Source: an uncultured Desulfosporosinus sp.
Lineage (GTDB): Bacteria; Bacillota; Desulfitobacteriia; Desulfitobacteriales; Desulfitobacteriaceae
Assembly (NCBI GenBank): GCA_927405585.1
Contig: CAKMJS010000011.1
Location: forward strand, 1 to 64,000
Length of the DNA stretch: 64,000 nucleotides
Direction of reading: 5' to 3'
Part shown: piece after piece, positions 24,588 through 33,353 of the stretch
Layout of the letters: each line of letters begins with the position of its first letter
How positions within the stretch are numbered: position 1 is the first letter of the stretch
Made by a program: the position numbers and the translations under genes
The notes under the pieces: generated by a model
What the model was told of the DNA's origin: nothing
Seen by the model: the letters and a program-made list of their open reading frames with translations, nothing else
The model's database searches: none

Positions 24588-26336
24588 GTGAAGAAAATCA
24601 TCCAACCCTACATTGTCGCGTCTCTTCAATTCAACCCACAATTGCATGAAGTAGAAGACAATATTCAACGTCTCTACAGTATGGTAGAGCAGTCTGCAAA
24701 AGGAGGAGCTAAGCTGATAGTTTCCCCCGAGATGGGAATTACAGGCTATCATTTTAGAGATAGAGAGGAGGTTGCGCGATATTCTGACAGCGTGCCAGGT
24801 GCGGTTACCGACATTTTTAAGCAGTTGGCAGAGCAATATGAGTGTTATATAGTTATTGGTTTACCGGAATACGACCGATATAGCAGCCTGTACTACAATA
24901 CGGCCGTTTTATTAGGACCACAAGGCTATCTCAAGAAATACAGAAAAATTCATCTCTGGGAGTCAGAAACGCACTGGGCTGCTTGGGGCAATTTAGGGAT
25001 GCCGGTTTTTAACACTCCAATTGGACATCTAGCAATGGTTATATGCATGGATGCCTATTTCTTTGAGACTTTTCGCTTGGCAGCCGTTAAAGGGGCAGAC
25101 GTAGTTGCCTTTCTTACGAATTCTACGGGTGGCTCGCTGGCTAATTTACAGGCTAGGGCCTTGGAAAACTGCCAGTATATTGTAAGTGCCAATCGATCGG
25201 ATCAGGAACTGGACTATTCAATGATAGGTAATAGCGCAGTTTGGCATCCTCTTGGGAACTTACTGGCCGTCGCTGGCACGCAAGGGGAAGAAATTGTTAA
25301 AACGACAATTGATCCGAAGCAGTTTAGAAAACGTCGCAAATCGTTACTTAAACGACGCCGTCCGGAGCTGTATCATGACTTGGCCTTACACATTTCCCCA
25401 TGGAATTTCCGCAAGAATGAAATGCCGTTAAAGGTGAGGGTAGCTTGTTGTCAATACAAACCCTATTCATCGGATAAGATGGCCAATATGAAGAGGGTTA
25501 AACAGTTGCTGCAGGAGGGATGGAACGGGGCGGAAGCAAGGGAACAGATCCTTGATTTGCTTGTCCTTCCTGAGCTTAGTTTTTGTGGGCAGCCTAGCCA
25601 AATTGATTTTGCGCAGGCTTGGGAATTGGCTGAACAAATCAATACCTTAGGAACACTAGGCCCGAGTATGGACTATGTCACTGGATTAGCCAAAGATTTG
25701 AATTCAAACGTCGTTTTTGGTTTGATCGAGAGAGTGGAAAACAGTCTGTATAATACAGTAATCATGATCGGTCGAGATGGGACAATCCTTGGTAGATACA
25801 GGAAAACCCATTTGAGTGAGTCGGACAGGATCTGGGCCACTGCGGGCAACTCATTTACCGTTATTCCTGTTGCAGGGATAGGTAACGTAGGATTTGCGAT
25901 TGGTAGTGAAGCAGAGTCTCCAGAAGTTTTTGCGTTGCTTGCTATTAAGAGAGCTGACTTAGTTGTCTTGCCTTCTTCCTGTAGTCGAAGCGAAGGGGAG
26001 TGGGTTCAGGTAAGTCCATCTATACACCCTGATTCGGGCAAAGCATTGGTCTACTGGGATATCCGAGCGAGAGAAAACTGTTTCTATCTTATAGTAGCAG
26101 ACTATACCGGAGGCGAATTGGATTATTTAGGCGGAAGTGGTGTGTATGGAATTGATCCAGTTTACGGGCTTGATAAATCCAACTTTCTGGGGACAAGTGT
26201 CGAAGGAGTTGTGGTCACTAATTTTAAGACATTACCAGAAAACTGGTATACTCAAGAGCGATTTTTGGCTTGTCGGCGCCCGTCTGGAACCTATGATCCT
26301 TTGTTTCTGCGCTTCAGTAAACCGAGGAGATTATAG
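24588..26336 (+). CDS. Tandem carbon-nitrogen hydrolase (nitrilase) protein
   Basis: Two nitrilase-superfamily domains are fused in 582 residues. Domain 1 (about 1-265) keeps the Glu-Lys-Cys triad in SPEMGITGY (about 46), YRKIHLWESE (about 117) and VICMDAYF (about 151). Domain 2 (about 280-575) keeps LPELSFCG (about 327) and YRKTHLSESD (about 403). Its nucleophile block reads FAIGSEAESPE (about 435-445), so the cysteine appears lost. Domain 1 should hydrolyse an amide or nitrile, while domain 2 is probably structural or regulatory. The GTG at 24588 follows the sigma-54 promoter at 24527. The MmgE/PrpD gene follows after 30 bp. A substrate related to the imported betaine is plausible but unproven. 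Confidence 0.82.
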   Translation: MKKIIQPYIVASLQFNPQLHEVEDNIQRLYSMVEQSAKGGAKLIVSPEMGITGYHFRDREEVARYSDSVPGAVTDIFKQLAEQYECYIVIGLPEYDRYSSLYYNTAVLLGPQGYLKKYRKIHLWESETHWAAWGNLGMPVFNTPIGHLAMVICMDAYFFETFRLAAVKGADVVAFLTNSTGGSLANLQARALENCQYIVSANRSDQELDYSMIGNSAVWHPLGNLLAVAGTQGEEIVKTTIDPKQFRKRRKSLLKRRRPELYHDLALHISPWNFRKNEMPLKVRVACCQYKPYSSDKMANMKRVKQLLQEGWNGAEAREQILDLLVLPELSFCGQPSQIDFAQAWELAEQINTLGTLGPSMDYVTGLAKDLNSNVVFGLIERVENSLYNTVIMIGRDGTILGRYRKTHLSESDRIWATAGNSFTVIPVAGIGNVGFAIGSEAESPEVFALLAIKRADLVVLPSSCSRSEGEWVQVSPSIHPDSGKALVYWDIRARENCFYLIVADYTGGELDYLGGSGVYGIDPVYGLDKSNFLGTSVEGVVVTNFKTLPENWYTQERFLACRRPSGTYDPLFLRFSKPRRL

Positions 26337-26365
26337 CTACCACTTTTCTACGAGGAGGAATCACA

Positions 26366-27697
26366 ATGTCAGAGGAGAAACGTGTTAATGGTAACGAAGA
26401 AAAGGTAGTGCGGTTCGTGCGAGAACTGCAATGGCAAGACGTCCCGTCTGACGTACAGGAACACGTGAAACACTGTGCCTTAGATGTCTTAGGTGCAATT
26501 ATAGCTGGAAGTAATACTAAAGTAGGACGGATTATCAGTACCCACGTAGCATCGTTTTGGCCTGGTAACGGGGCTAGCATTCTATTAAATGGTAAGAAGG
26601 CATCTGTCCCTGGTGCGACCTTGGCCAACTCATTTATGGCGAACGCCCTCGATATTGACGACGGTTACCGACAGATAAAGGGTCACCCGGGCGCAGTGGT
26701 GTTCCCGGCCGTATTAGCGATGGCAGAACAACGGCTCGTAAGTGGGAAAGAGTTTCTAACTGCTCTACTGATCGGCTATGAGATTGCTATACGGGGTGGG
26801 ATCGCCTGGCACGATTATCATGCTGAGTATCATGGTTCTGGCTCTTGGGGTGCTTTAGGGGCAGCGGCTGGAACCTCTAGGATCATGGGTTTATCACCGG
26901 AACAGACGATGCAAGCTCTAGGGACAGCAGAATATCATGCCCCGATCTGTGAAATGATGCGTTGTATTGATGTTCCAGCGATGACAAAGGATGGGATCGG
27001 GTGGGGTAGTATGACTGGGGTTACTTCTGCACTCTTGGCGGAACAAGGTTTTACTGGGATAGGCAGTGTTTTTTCGATGGAGCGTTTTACTGAACTAGTC
27101 GAGAGTCTGGGGCAAGATTATAAAATAAAGGGTCTCTATTTCAAGCCTTACGCCTGTTGTCGATGGGCTCAACCGGCAGTGTGGGGGGCCTTGCAGCTTC
27201 GAAGTAAGTACCACTTTAGGCCAGAAGGCATCGTCCGTGTCAAAATACGTACCTTTAAGGCTGCGACTCGTTTAGCCCGTAAATTACCGAAAAATACCGA
27301 AGAGGCTCAGTACAGCATCACTTACCCTGTATCAGCGGCTTTAGTGATGGGTGAATTAGGTCCAGGTCAAGTATTAGATGAAAACTTAGGCAATCCGGAA
27401 ATTAACAGAATCGTAGGCTTGGTTGAGGTGGAATATGATGAACGCTTTGAAAAAGATTTTCCAACCAAATGCATGTGCGAACTGGAAGTGGAGTTAGCAG
27501 ATGGACAAAGCCTTAAATCCGGGGTGGTGGCTGCTTTAGGTGATCCAGATAAACCCTTGGGAAGCGAGGGACTCGAGAATAAATTCCGCTGGCTCGCTGG
27601 GTACATCTTAGATAAAGAGCGGGTGGAAGCAATTGTAGAAAAAGTTCTCGGACTGGAAACTGAAAAAGACCTTACAGCTCTGTTAAAACTGCTCTAA
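26366..27697 (+). CDS. MmgE/PrpD family protein
   Basis: This 443-residue protein belongs to the MmgE/PrpD family, which includes 2-methylcitrate dehydratase, cis-aconitate decarboxylase and related lyases. The recognisable blocks are ALDVLGAIIAGS (about residue 37), NALDIDDGYRQIKGHPGAVVFPAVLA (about 93-118), GYEIAIR and the later YFKPYACCRWAQPA (about 260). AGGAGG precedes the ATG. It lies 30 bp after the tandem nitrilase gene and shares its sigma-54 promoter. The substrate is not evident; no other methylcitrate cycle genes are nearby, so a propionate role is unlikely. Confidence 0.88.
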   Translation: MSEEKRVNGNEEKVVRFVRELQWQDVPSDVQEHVKHCALDVLGAIIAGSNTKVGRIISTHVASFWPGNGASILLNGKKASVPGATLANSFMANALDIDDGYRQIKGHPGAVVFPAVLAMAEQRLVSGKEFLTALLIGYEIAIRGGIAWHDYHAEYHGSGSWGALGAAAGTSRIMGLSPEQTMQALGTAEYHAPICEMMRCIDVPAMTKDGIGWGSMTGVTSALLAEQGFTGIGSVFSMERFTELVESLGQDYKIKGLYFKPYACCRWAQPAVWGALQLRSKYHFRPEGIVRVKIRTFKAATRLARKLPKNTEEAQYSITYPVSAALVMGELGPGQVLDENLGNPEINRIVGLVEVEYDERFEKDFPTKCMCELEVELADGQSLKSGVVAALGDPDKPLGSEGLENKFRWLAGYILDKERVEAIVEKVLGLETEKDLTALLKLL

Positions 27698-28037
27698 AAA
27701 TGTGCTCAAAGTTGAGAATTTGTCTCACTTTTGAGATAGACAGGCAACACCTATATCTATGAACAAACTAAGGCAATAGTATAGAAGTGTCGTTTTGAAC
27801 GTCGCAATAATGAGAAAATATTGAGCGGGCTTAAGGCTGAAAAAAACGCCCAGCTATGCTTTTGTATATCAGAAAATTCAGTATAGTTCGAGGAATCTGA
27901 TTACGAAGAGTTATTGGAGTGGATCTGGAATAGTTCTTGCAAGTACACATAAGTAGTAACCTATAAATATTCGAAATCCGATGAGAAGTGAGGTGTAAGG
28001 TGGGGGAGGTTGAAGACAAATAGAAGGAGGACGTGGA
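27698..28037 (+). promoter_or_regulatory. Control region of the opuC operon
   Basis: Two CTCA-N4-TGAG dyads (27705-27716 and 27724-27735, centres 19 bp apart) lie about 190 bp upstream of a -24/-12 element, TGGAATA-GTTC-TTGCA, at 27926-27941. This spacing is typical of an enhancer with a sigma-54 promoter. A GAAGGAGGA ribosome site ends the region. No gene was seen in it. Confidence 0.6.
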
Positions 28038-28973
28038 ATGAAAAAAGGTTTACTAACTGGTATTTTGGCAGTTTCTTTAGTAGGGACGTTGCTTGTCGGT
28101 TGCGGTAGTACCGCTCCGGCTAAAACAGAAGTTGCTGCTCCCACAGAACAGGTCAAAAAACCAACGATCAAGGTCGGCTCAAAGGAATTTACGGAGCAAC
28201 GCATTTTAGGTGAAATGATGGCCTTTCTCTTAGAGAAAAATGGATTCACAGTGGATAGAAAAATCGGCCTCAATGGAACAGGGGTTGTTTCCAAAGCTCT
28301 CCAAACTGGAGATATTGACCTTTATGCAGAGTATACTGGAACAGGCTTAGTCACGATTTTAAAACAACCTGTCATCACCAACCCAGACGATTGCTACAAT
28401 GCCGTGAATAAGGCTTATCAAGAACAGTATAAATTAGAGTGGCTTAAGCGCTTTGGCATTAACAATACGTATACTTTGACGATGAAAGCAGATAAGGCGA
28501 AAGAATTAGGGATTGCCACACTCTCTGACCTAGTAACCAAAGGCGGCAACTTAAAATTCGGTTCAGACCAAGAGTTTCTAACTCGACCGGATGGCTATCC
28601 AGCTCTCTCCAAAGCCTATGGCTTTGTATTCAAAAAGGAAAATATTAAATCTATGGACTCCGGCTTAGTTTACCAAGCGGTAGATACCGCACAGGTCGAT
28701 ATTATTATGGGCTTTGCTACTGATGGTCGTATTAAAAAATTAAATTTAATGAACTTAAAGGATGACAAGAATTTCTTCCCGGTCTATGATGCAGCCCCAG
28801 TGGTCAGACAGGAAGTTCTGCAAAAGAATCCAGAGATTGCTGACATTCTCAATAAACTAGAGGGAAAAATTTCTGATGTAAAAATGCAGGAACTCAATTT
28901 GCAAGTTGATGTCGACGGGAAGGAACCCGCAGCCGTTGCCAAAGATTTCTTAGTCTCGTTAGGTTTATACTAA
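28038..28973 (+). CDS. opuCC: Glycine betaine-type ABC substrate-binding lipoprotein
   Basis: This 311-residue lipoprotein has a signal peptide ending at the lipobox LLVGC (Cys22), a low-complexity linker and an OpuAC/OsmF-type binding domain. That domain shows VGSKEFTEQRILGEMMAFLLE near the start, GDIDLYAEYTGTG near residue 90 and VDIIMGFATDGRI near 222. It captures quaternary ammonium compounds such as glycine betaine, carnitine or choline outside the membrane. It is the first gene of a four-gene transporter operon behind a sigma-54 promoter, which points to catabolic rather than osmotic use. The exact ligand is undetermined. Confidence 0.9.
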   Translation: MKKGLLTGILAVSLVGTLLVGCGSTAPAKTEVAAPTEQVKKPTIKVGSKEFTEQRILGEMMAFLLEKNGFTVDRKIGLNGTGVVSKALQTGDIDLYAEYTGTGLVTILKQPVITNPDDCYNAVNKAYQEQYKLEWLKRFGINNTYTLTMKADKAKELGIATLSDLVTKGGNLKFGSDQEFLTRPDGYPALSKAYGFVFKKENIKSMDSGLVYQAVDTAQVDIIMGFATDGRIKKLNLMNLKDDKNFFPVYDAAPVVRQEVLQKNPEIADILNKLEGKISDVKMQELNLQVDVDGKEPAAVAKDFLVSLGLY

Positions 28974-29012
28974 ATCGAAAGTATTGATGTAATGCTCAAA
29001 CCGGATACCATT

Positions 29013-29055
29013 CAGCCAGGGTGTCGAGAATTTTGGCATCCTGGCTGGGGTTTTT
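29013..29055 (+). terminator. Intra-operon terminator after binding-protein gene
   Basis: CAGCCAGG (29013-29020) pairs with CCTGGCTG (29040-29047), followed by GGGTTTTT. It lies between the binding-protein and ATPase genes and would lower expression of the latter or stabilise the upstream message. Confidence 0.65.
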
Positions 29056-29074
29056 AGTGAACAGGAGGAAGCCT

Positions 29075-30214
29075 ATGATTAGTTTACGTGGCGTCAGTAA
29101 AATATTTGATAATGGGTTCACGGCGGTCGATAAGGTTTCACTGGAGATTAAAGCCGGTGAATTGGTAGTCTTAATTGGGTCGTCAGGCTGTGGTAAAACT
29201 ACGACTATGAAAATGATTAATCGTTTGATCGAGCCCTCCTCAGGTCAGATTTTAATCAAAGGGGAAGACATCTTGAAAGCTGACCCGATCGAATTGCGAC
29301 GGAATATTGGCTATGTGATTCAGGAAATCGGATTGTTTCCTCATATGACGATTGCTGAGAATATCGCCGTCGTGCCCCAACTGAAAAAATGGAGCTCTGA
29401 TCAGATCAAGAAACGGATTCAAGAGCTACTGGAACTGATGGGATTAGACCCAGACACCACCGCCAGAAAATATCCCAATGAGCTTAGCGGTGGACAGAGG
29501 CAAAGGATCGGAGTTGCTAGGGCCTTGGCGGTTGACCCACCGATTATGTTGATGGATGAGCCCTTTGGAGCCTTGGACCCAATTTCACGCGAACAATTGC
29601 AGGATGAATTTCTCAAACTGCAGGCAACTGTGAAAAAAACGATTGTCTTTGTCACCCATGACATGGATGAAGCAATCAAGCTGGCTGATCGGATCGTCGT
29701 GTTGCATGAGGGTAGAGTGATACAATGTGCCAGTCCACGTGAGATTCTCCGCAATCCGGCCAATGAATTTGTGAGGGATTTCGTAGGCGCTGATCACACT
29801 TTGAAACAACTCAGTTTGATCAAAGTGCGTGAAGCAATGCAAAGCGACATGATCACGTTGTACGCCGACGAATCGATTCCCGCAGCTATGGCGAAATTTG
29901 CCCAAGGCTATAGAAGCATGTTCGCCATTAACCGACAGGGAATAGTCAAGGGGTATGTCAACAAGTCTGACATCAATCCTCTGCAAGACGGGAGTATTAA
30001 TCAGTATATAAGAACCCCATTTAGTACCATTAGTCCAGATAAATCACTTAAGGAGGCTTTAACCTTAATGATCCAACGCGATGCCGGGTATATCGCTGTT
30101 GTTGATGACCATGGCACCCTGCTCGGCGTGATTTCCACCAATTCGTTACACCGACTTGTTGGAGAACCTTACCTGGAAGCTGAGAGGGAGGTAAGGGAAA
30201 TTGGAATTCTTTAA
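29075..30214 (+). CDS. opuCA: Betaine ABC transporter ATPase with CBS domains
   Basis: The 379-residue ATPase energises quaternary amine import. Walker A GSSGCGKTT (about residue 36), the signature LSGGQRQRIGVARAL (about 135) and Walker B MLMDEPFGALD (about 158) are intact. Two CBS repeats follow (about 265-370), as in OpuCA, where they sense ionic strength or nucleotides. I choose the ATG at 29075 with an AGGAGG site; the longer frame from 29021 runs through the terminator hairpin. It overlaps the first permease gene by 14 bp. Confidence 0.92.
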   Translation: MISLRGVSKIFDNGFTAVDKVSLEIKAGELVVLIGSSGCGKTTTMKMINRLIEPSSGQILIKGEDILKADPIELRRNIGYVIQEIGLFPHMTIAENIAVVPQLKKWSSDQIKKRIQELLELMGLDPDTTARKYPNELSGGQRQRIGVARALAVDPPIMLMDEPFGALDPISREQLQDEFLKLQATVKKTIVFVTHDMDEAIKLADRIVVLHEGRVIQCASPREILRNPANEFVRDFVGADHTLKQLSLIKVREAMQSDMITLYADESIPAAMAKFAQGYRSMFAINRQGIVKGYVNKSDINPLQDGSINQYIRTPFSTISPDKSLKEALTLMIQRDAGYIAVVDDHGTLLGVISTNSLHRLVGEPYLEAEREVREIGIL

Positions 30215-30878
30215 TTATTTTTTTACCCGTTATGAGCAAATAGGGCGCTTGTTGCTTGAGCACGTTGAAGTCACGCTAATAGCAGTTGTTCTGGCCGTAG
30301 TGATTGGGTTACCTGTAGGCATCTTAATAACCAAAAATGAAACAGTGGCCAAGATTGTCTTATATATCGTTGGTATTATTCAGACTGTACCGAGTATCGC
30401 CCTGTTTGGCTTGCTAATTCCGATTATGGGTATTGGCAATAAACCGGCCATCGTTGCCTTAGTATTGTACGGACAGCTGCCGATCATCCGTAATGTCTAT
30501 ACAGGGATCAAAAATGTTGACCCAGCTATGCTGGAAGCGGCTCGAGGTATGGGGATGACAGGGCTTCAGATTTTGTGGCGGGTACAGATCCCTGCTACGT
30601 TTAGCATCATTCTAGGAGGAATCCGAGTTGCCACTGTCGCTTTGATTGGAATTGCCACGATCGCGTCCTTTATTGGGGCTGGTGGTTTGGGAGACATGAT
30701 TTTTCGAGGGATCTCTACGATTAATTTTAATATGGTTTTGTCCGGAGCTATTCCTGTTGCCCTGCTCGCCTTGGGAACGGATTATGGGTTAGCACTGCTT
30801 GAGCGGTCGGCAGATCCGATGCAGAAGTCCAAAAAAGGGTCCGCTCACAAAAGGGCGCAAGACCAAGGGGGGTACTAA
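30201..30878 (+). CDS. opuCB: Betaine ABC transporter permease
   Basis: This 225-residue integral membrane protein of the BPD_transp_1 family has about six hydrophobic helices. It carries the EAA-type loop EAARGMGMTGLQILWRVQIPATFSIILGG (about residue 113), which contacts the ATPase. It starts with TTG at 30201 inside the end of the ATPase gene, behind GGGAGG. It is immediately followed by a second permease gene (the stop codon is adjacent to the next ATG), giving the heterodimeric channel typical of OpuC systems. Confidence 0.88.
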   Translation: MEFFNYFFTRYEQIGRLLLEHVEVTLIAVVLAVVIGLPVGILITKNETVAKIVLYIVGIIQTVPSIALFGLLIPIMGIGNKPAIVALVLYGQLPIIRNVYTGIKNVDPAMLEAARGMGMTGLQILWRVQIPATFSIILGGIRVATVALIGIATIASFIGAGGLGDMIFRGISTINFNMVLSGAIPVALLALGTDYGLALLERSADPMQKSKKGSAHKRAQDQGGY

Positions 30879-31514
30879 ATGGGTTGGCTAAATTACATCA
30901 TCCAAAATCAAGAAGAATTCTGGCATCTGGTGCGCCAACATCTGATGATCACCGGGACAGTATCGATGCTGGCGATCTGTATCGGAGTACCTTTGGGAAT
31001 ATATATTACCCGTAATAAATATTTGGAAGGACCTGTGATTAATATCGCCAACATTGGGCAGACCATTCCTACGTTTGCAGTGTTTGGCCTAGTCTTGCCC
31101 TTTATGGGCATCGGACTAAAACCTGCCATCTTTGCGCTCTTTATTTACGGAATTTTGCCAATCATACGCAATACTTATACGGGTATTATGACGGTTGATC
31201 CTGCCCTCAAAGAGGCCGCAGTTGGCATGGGGATGACGTCCAGCCAGATTCTCTTTCGGGTGGAAATTCGATTAGCATTACCCATTATTATGGCTGGAAT
31301 CAGGACCTCGGTCGTCATTTGCGTAGGAACGACTGCTTTAGCCTCCTTTATTGCCGCCGGCGGTCTGGGGGATTTAATCACTCGAGGTTTGGCCATGATG
31401 GACAATGATACGCTATTAGCGGGAGCCATACCGACTGCAATCTTAGCTGTCTTTGCTGACACCATCTTAGGGAGGGTGGAAAAGGCCCTAGTTCCTAGGG
31501 GGATCCAGCGATAA
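30879..31514 (+). CDS. opuCD: Betaine ABC transporter permease, second subunit
   Basis: This 211-residue homologue of the preceding permease has the same helix pattern and the loop EAAVGMGMTSSQILFRVEIRLALPIIMAGIR (about residue 112). The ATG directly follows the upstream stop codon. Together they form the transmembrane part of the OpuC-type importer. It is the last gene of the transporter operon; the sigma-54 control region for the methyltransferases follows. Confidence 0.88.
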   Translation: MGWLNYIIQNQEEFWHLVRQHLMITGTVSMLAICIGVPLGIYITRNKYLEGPVINIANIGQTIPTFAVFGLVLPFMGIGLKPAIFALFIYGILPIIRNTYTGIMTVDPALKEAAVGMGMTSSQILFRVEIRLALPIIMAGIRTSVVICVGTTALASFIAAGGLGDLITRGLAMMDNDTLLAGAIPTAILAVFADTILGRVEKALVPRGIQR

Positions 31515-31832
31515 CTCCAATTTTCATGTCTTACAATTGAGATTCGTCTTGTTTCTGAGAAGTGAGCCTGTGCTCGAATCGTTTACACCTTTGCTACAGC
31601 TTATTATCTCAAAAGCGAGACACTCCGTGAGCTTGAGCTACTAAGGGAGTCACTAAAGTGAACTCGTTCAACTAAAGTTGTTAGAGTGGAGAACCTTTTG
31701 AGATTAAACAGCTTACCTAAAATAAGAAAAGCGAATTTTCTAAGTATTGGCACGATACTTGCATTTACAATACTTCGGCTGCTTTAGTGTAATGGATGTA
31801 AAGAATAATAGTTTGAGAAAGGGGATTTAGCA
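31515..31832 (+). promoter_or_regulatory. Control region of the methyltransferase operon
   Basis: In order: a CTCA-N4-CGAG dyad (31608-31619, inside a 16-bp block that matches the opuC enhancer at 15 positions), a TGAAC-TC-GTTCA dyad (31659-31670) inside a 19-bp block identical in inverse orientation to 22581-22599, and a consensus sigma-54 promoter (31748-31763). No gene was seen. Confidence 0.7.
31748..31763 (+). promoter_or_regulatory. Sigma-54 (-24/-12) promoter of mttB operon
   Basis: TGGCACG-ATAC-TTGCA is a full match to the sigma-54 consensus. Transcription would start near 31775, about 58 bp before the methyltransferase start codon. Confidence 0.9.
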
Positions 31833-33278
31833 ATGAACCAAGGAGGAGTAGAGGGCGGATCCTATAAGCCCTTCACCACGTCGCAGATAGAAATGTTACA
31901 CAAAGCTTCGATGAAGGTGTTTGAAGAAGTAGGTATGGAAGTTCATAGCCAACGTGCTCTGGAGATTTTCTTCGCAGCGGGGGCTGAGGTGGATTTTTCG
32001 ACGAAGCGGGTTCGTGCCTCTGAGGAGTGGATCATGAATCTCGTTAAGAAAGCACCGTCCCAAGTCACTCTATGCGGTCGAGAAGAAAAGAACGACTTAG
32101 TTCTAGGAGGAAAACGCGTTTACTTGGGGACAGGGGGAACGGCCCTCAACGTACTTGATATCGATACAGGCATTCGTCGTCGAACGACCTTGTCCGATGT
32201 ACGCCAGACAGCGAAATTAGTCGATGCCCTTGATAATGTTCACTTCTTCGTTTTGCCAGTTTATCCCTCAGAATTGTCAAAAGAGACCGTCGATATTAAC
32301 CGCTTTTATGCTGGAATCAGTAATACCAGCAAACATGTTATGGGCGGAGTTTATAGTATAGAAGGCGTCCGCAAGGTGATCCGTATGGCGGAGGAAATTG
32401 CTGGCGGTAAAGAAGCGTTGCGCAAACGACCCTTTATTTCAATGATTACAAACATCATGAGTCCACTTAAAATGGATGGAACTTATACCGATCTCATGCT
32501 AGAAGTGATCGAAGCAGGAATTCCGTTGGCTACGCCGCCAGCGCCCATTGCTGGAGCCACTTCTCCGGTTACCTTGGCGGGCACCCTTGTCCAACTTAAT
32601 GTCGAAGCCTTAAGCGGCTTGGTGTTGGCTCAGATCGTGAATCCTGGCACGCCAGTTTTATATAGTGTCGTTCCGACCACAGCGGACATGCGGACAATGG
32701 GTTTCTTGTTTGGAGCAGTCGAAAACGGCATTATGAATGCCGTATGCGCCCAATTGGCTCAGTATTATGATTTACCTATTTACGCGACAGCCGGTGTCAC
32801 AGAGTCTAAGCTTCCGGATGTTCAATCAGGTTACGAAAAAATGAGTACTTCTATGCTGGCAGCCTTAGCAGGAGCTAACTACATTCACGATGCAGTGGGG
32901 CTCATCGAGTCTGGGTTAAGTGTGGCCTATGAACAGTACGTCATTGATGATGAAATTAATGGTATGGTACTTCGGGCGGTAAGAGGTATCGAAATAAATG
33001 AAGAGACCTTATCACTAGAGGTTATTAAGCGTGTTGGTCCGGGTGGAAATTACATAGCGGATGAGCAGACTTATCAATATATGCGTTCAGAGTTTTTCAT
33101 GCCTAAGGTGGCAGATCGTTCGCCAGTAACTATATGGGAAACAAATGGCGCCATGGATGGTAGGGAGAAGGCGCGAAGGATCGCTAAAGATATTTTAGCA
33201 AACCACTCTCCAACTCCAATTAACCAGGCTATCGTAGAATTGCTTAAGGCTAGAAATCCTGAACTAGTCACTGATTAG
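31833..33278 (+). CDS. MttB-family corrinoid methyltransferase, copy 1
   Basis: The 481 residues match the trimethylamine methyltransferase (MttB) family: the early block SMKVFEEVGMEVHSQRALEIF, then GTGGTALNVLDIDTG (about residue 108), PIAGATSPVTLAGTLVQLN (about 240) and SKLPDVQSGYEKMSTSMLAALAGANYIHDAVG (about 327-358). There is no in-frame TAG, so this is a non-pyrrolysine member like glycine betaine methyltransferase MtgB. It should move a methyl group from a quaternary amine to the cobalt of a corrinoid protein. A homologue and the corrinoid protein follow. Glycine betaine is one candidate; carnitine, proline betaine or others are equally possible. Confidence 0.9.
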   Translation: MNQGGVEGGSYKPFTTSQIEMLHKASMKVFEEVGMEVHSQRALEIFFAAGAEVDFSTKRVRASEEWIMNLVKKAPSQVTLCGREEKNDLVLGGKRVYLGTGGTALNVLDIDTGIRRRTTLSDVRQTAKLVDALDNVHFFVLPVYPSELSKETVDINRFYAGISNTSKHVMGGVYSIEGVRKVIRMAEEIAGGKEALRKRPFISMITNIMSPLKMDGTYTDLMLEVIEAGIPLATPPAPIAGATSPVTLAGTLVQLNVEALSGLVLAQIVNPGTPVLYSVVPTTADMRTMGFLFGAVENGIMNAVCAQLAQYYDLPIYATAGVTESKLPDVQSGYEKMSTSMLAALAGANYIHDAVGLIESGLSVAYEQYVIDDEINGMVLRAVRGIEINEETLSLEVIKRVGPGGNYIADEQTYQYMRSEFFMPKVADRSPVTIWETNGAMDGREKARRIAKDILANHSPTPINQAIVELLKARNPELVTD

Positions 33279-33353
33279 TGAGTTGATTTTATCCAACCGG
33301 CATTATATTAAAAGCGTTGCTATCAACTACAATTTAAGAAAGAGGTTTTTAGA

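Noticed and set aside
26366-27697. 2-methylcitrate dehydratase (PrpD) assignment
   Set aside because: No methylcitrate synthase or lyase is nearby, and the gene is in a sigma-54 set with a nitrilase-like gene. The family name alone is safer.
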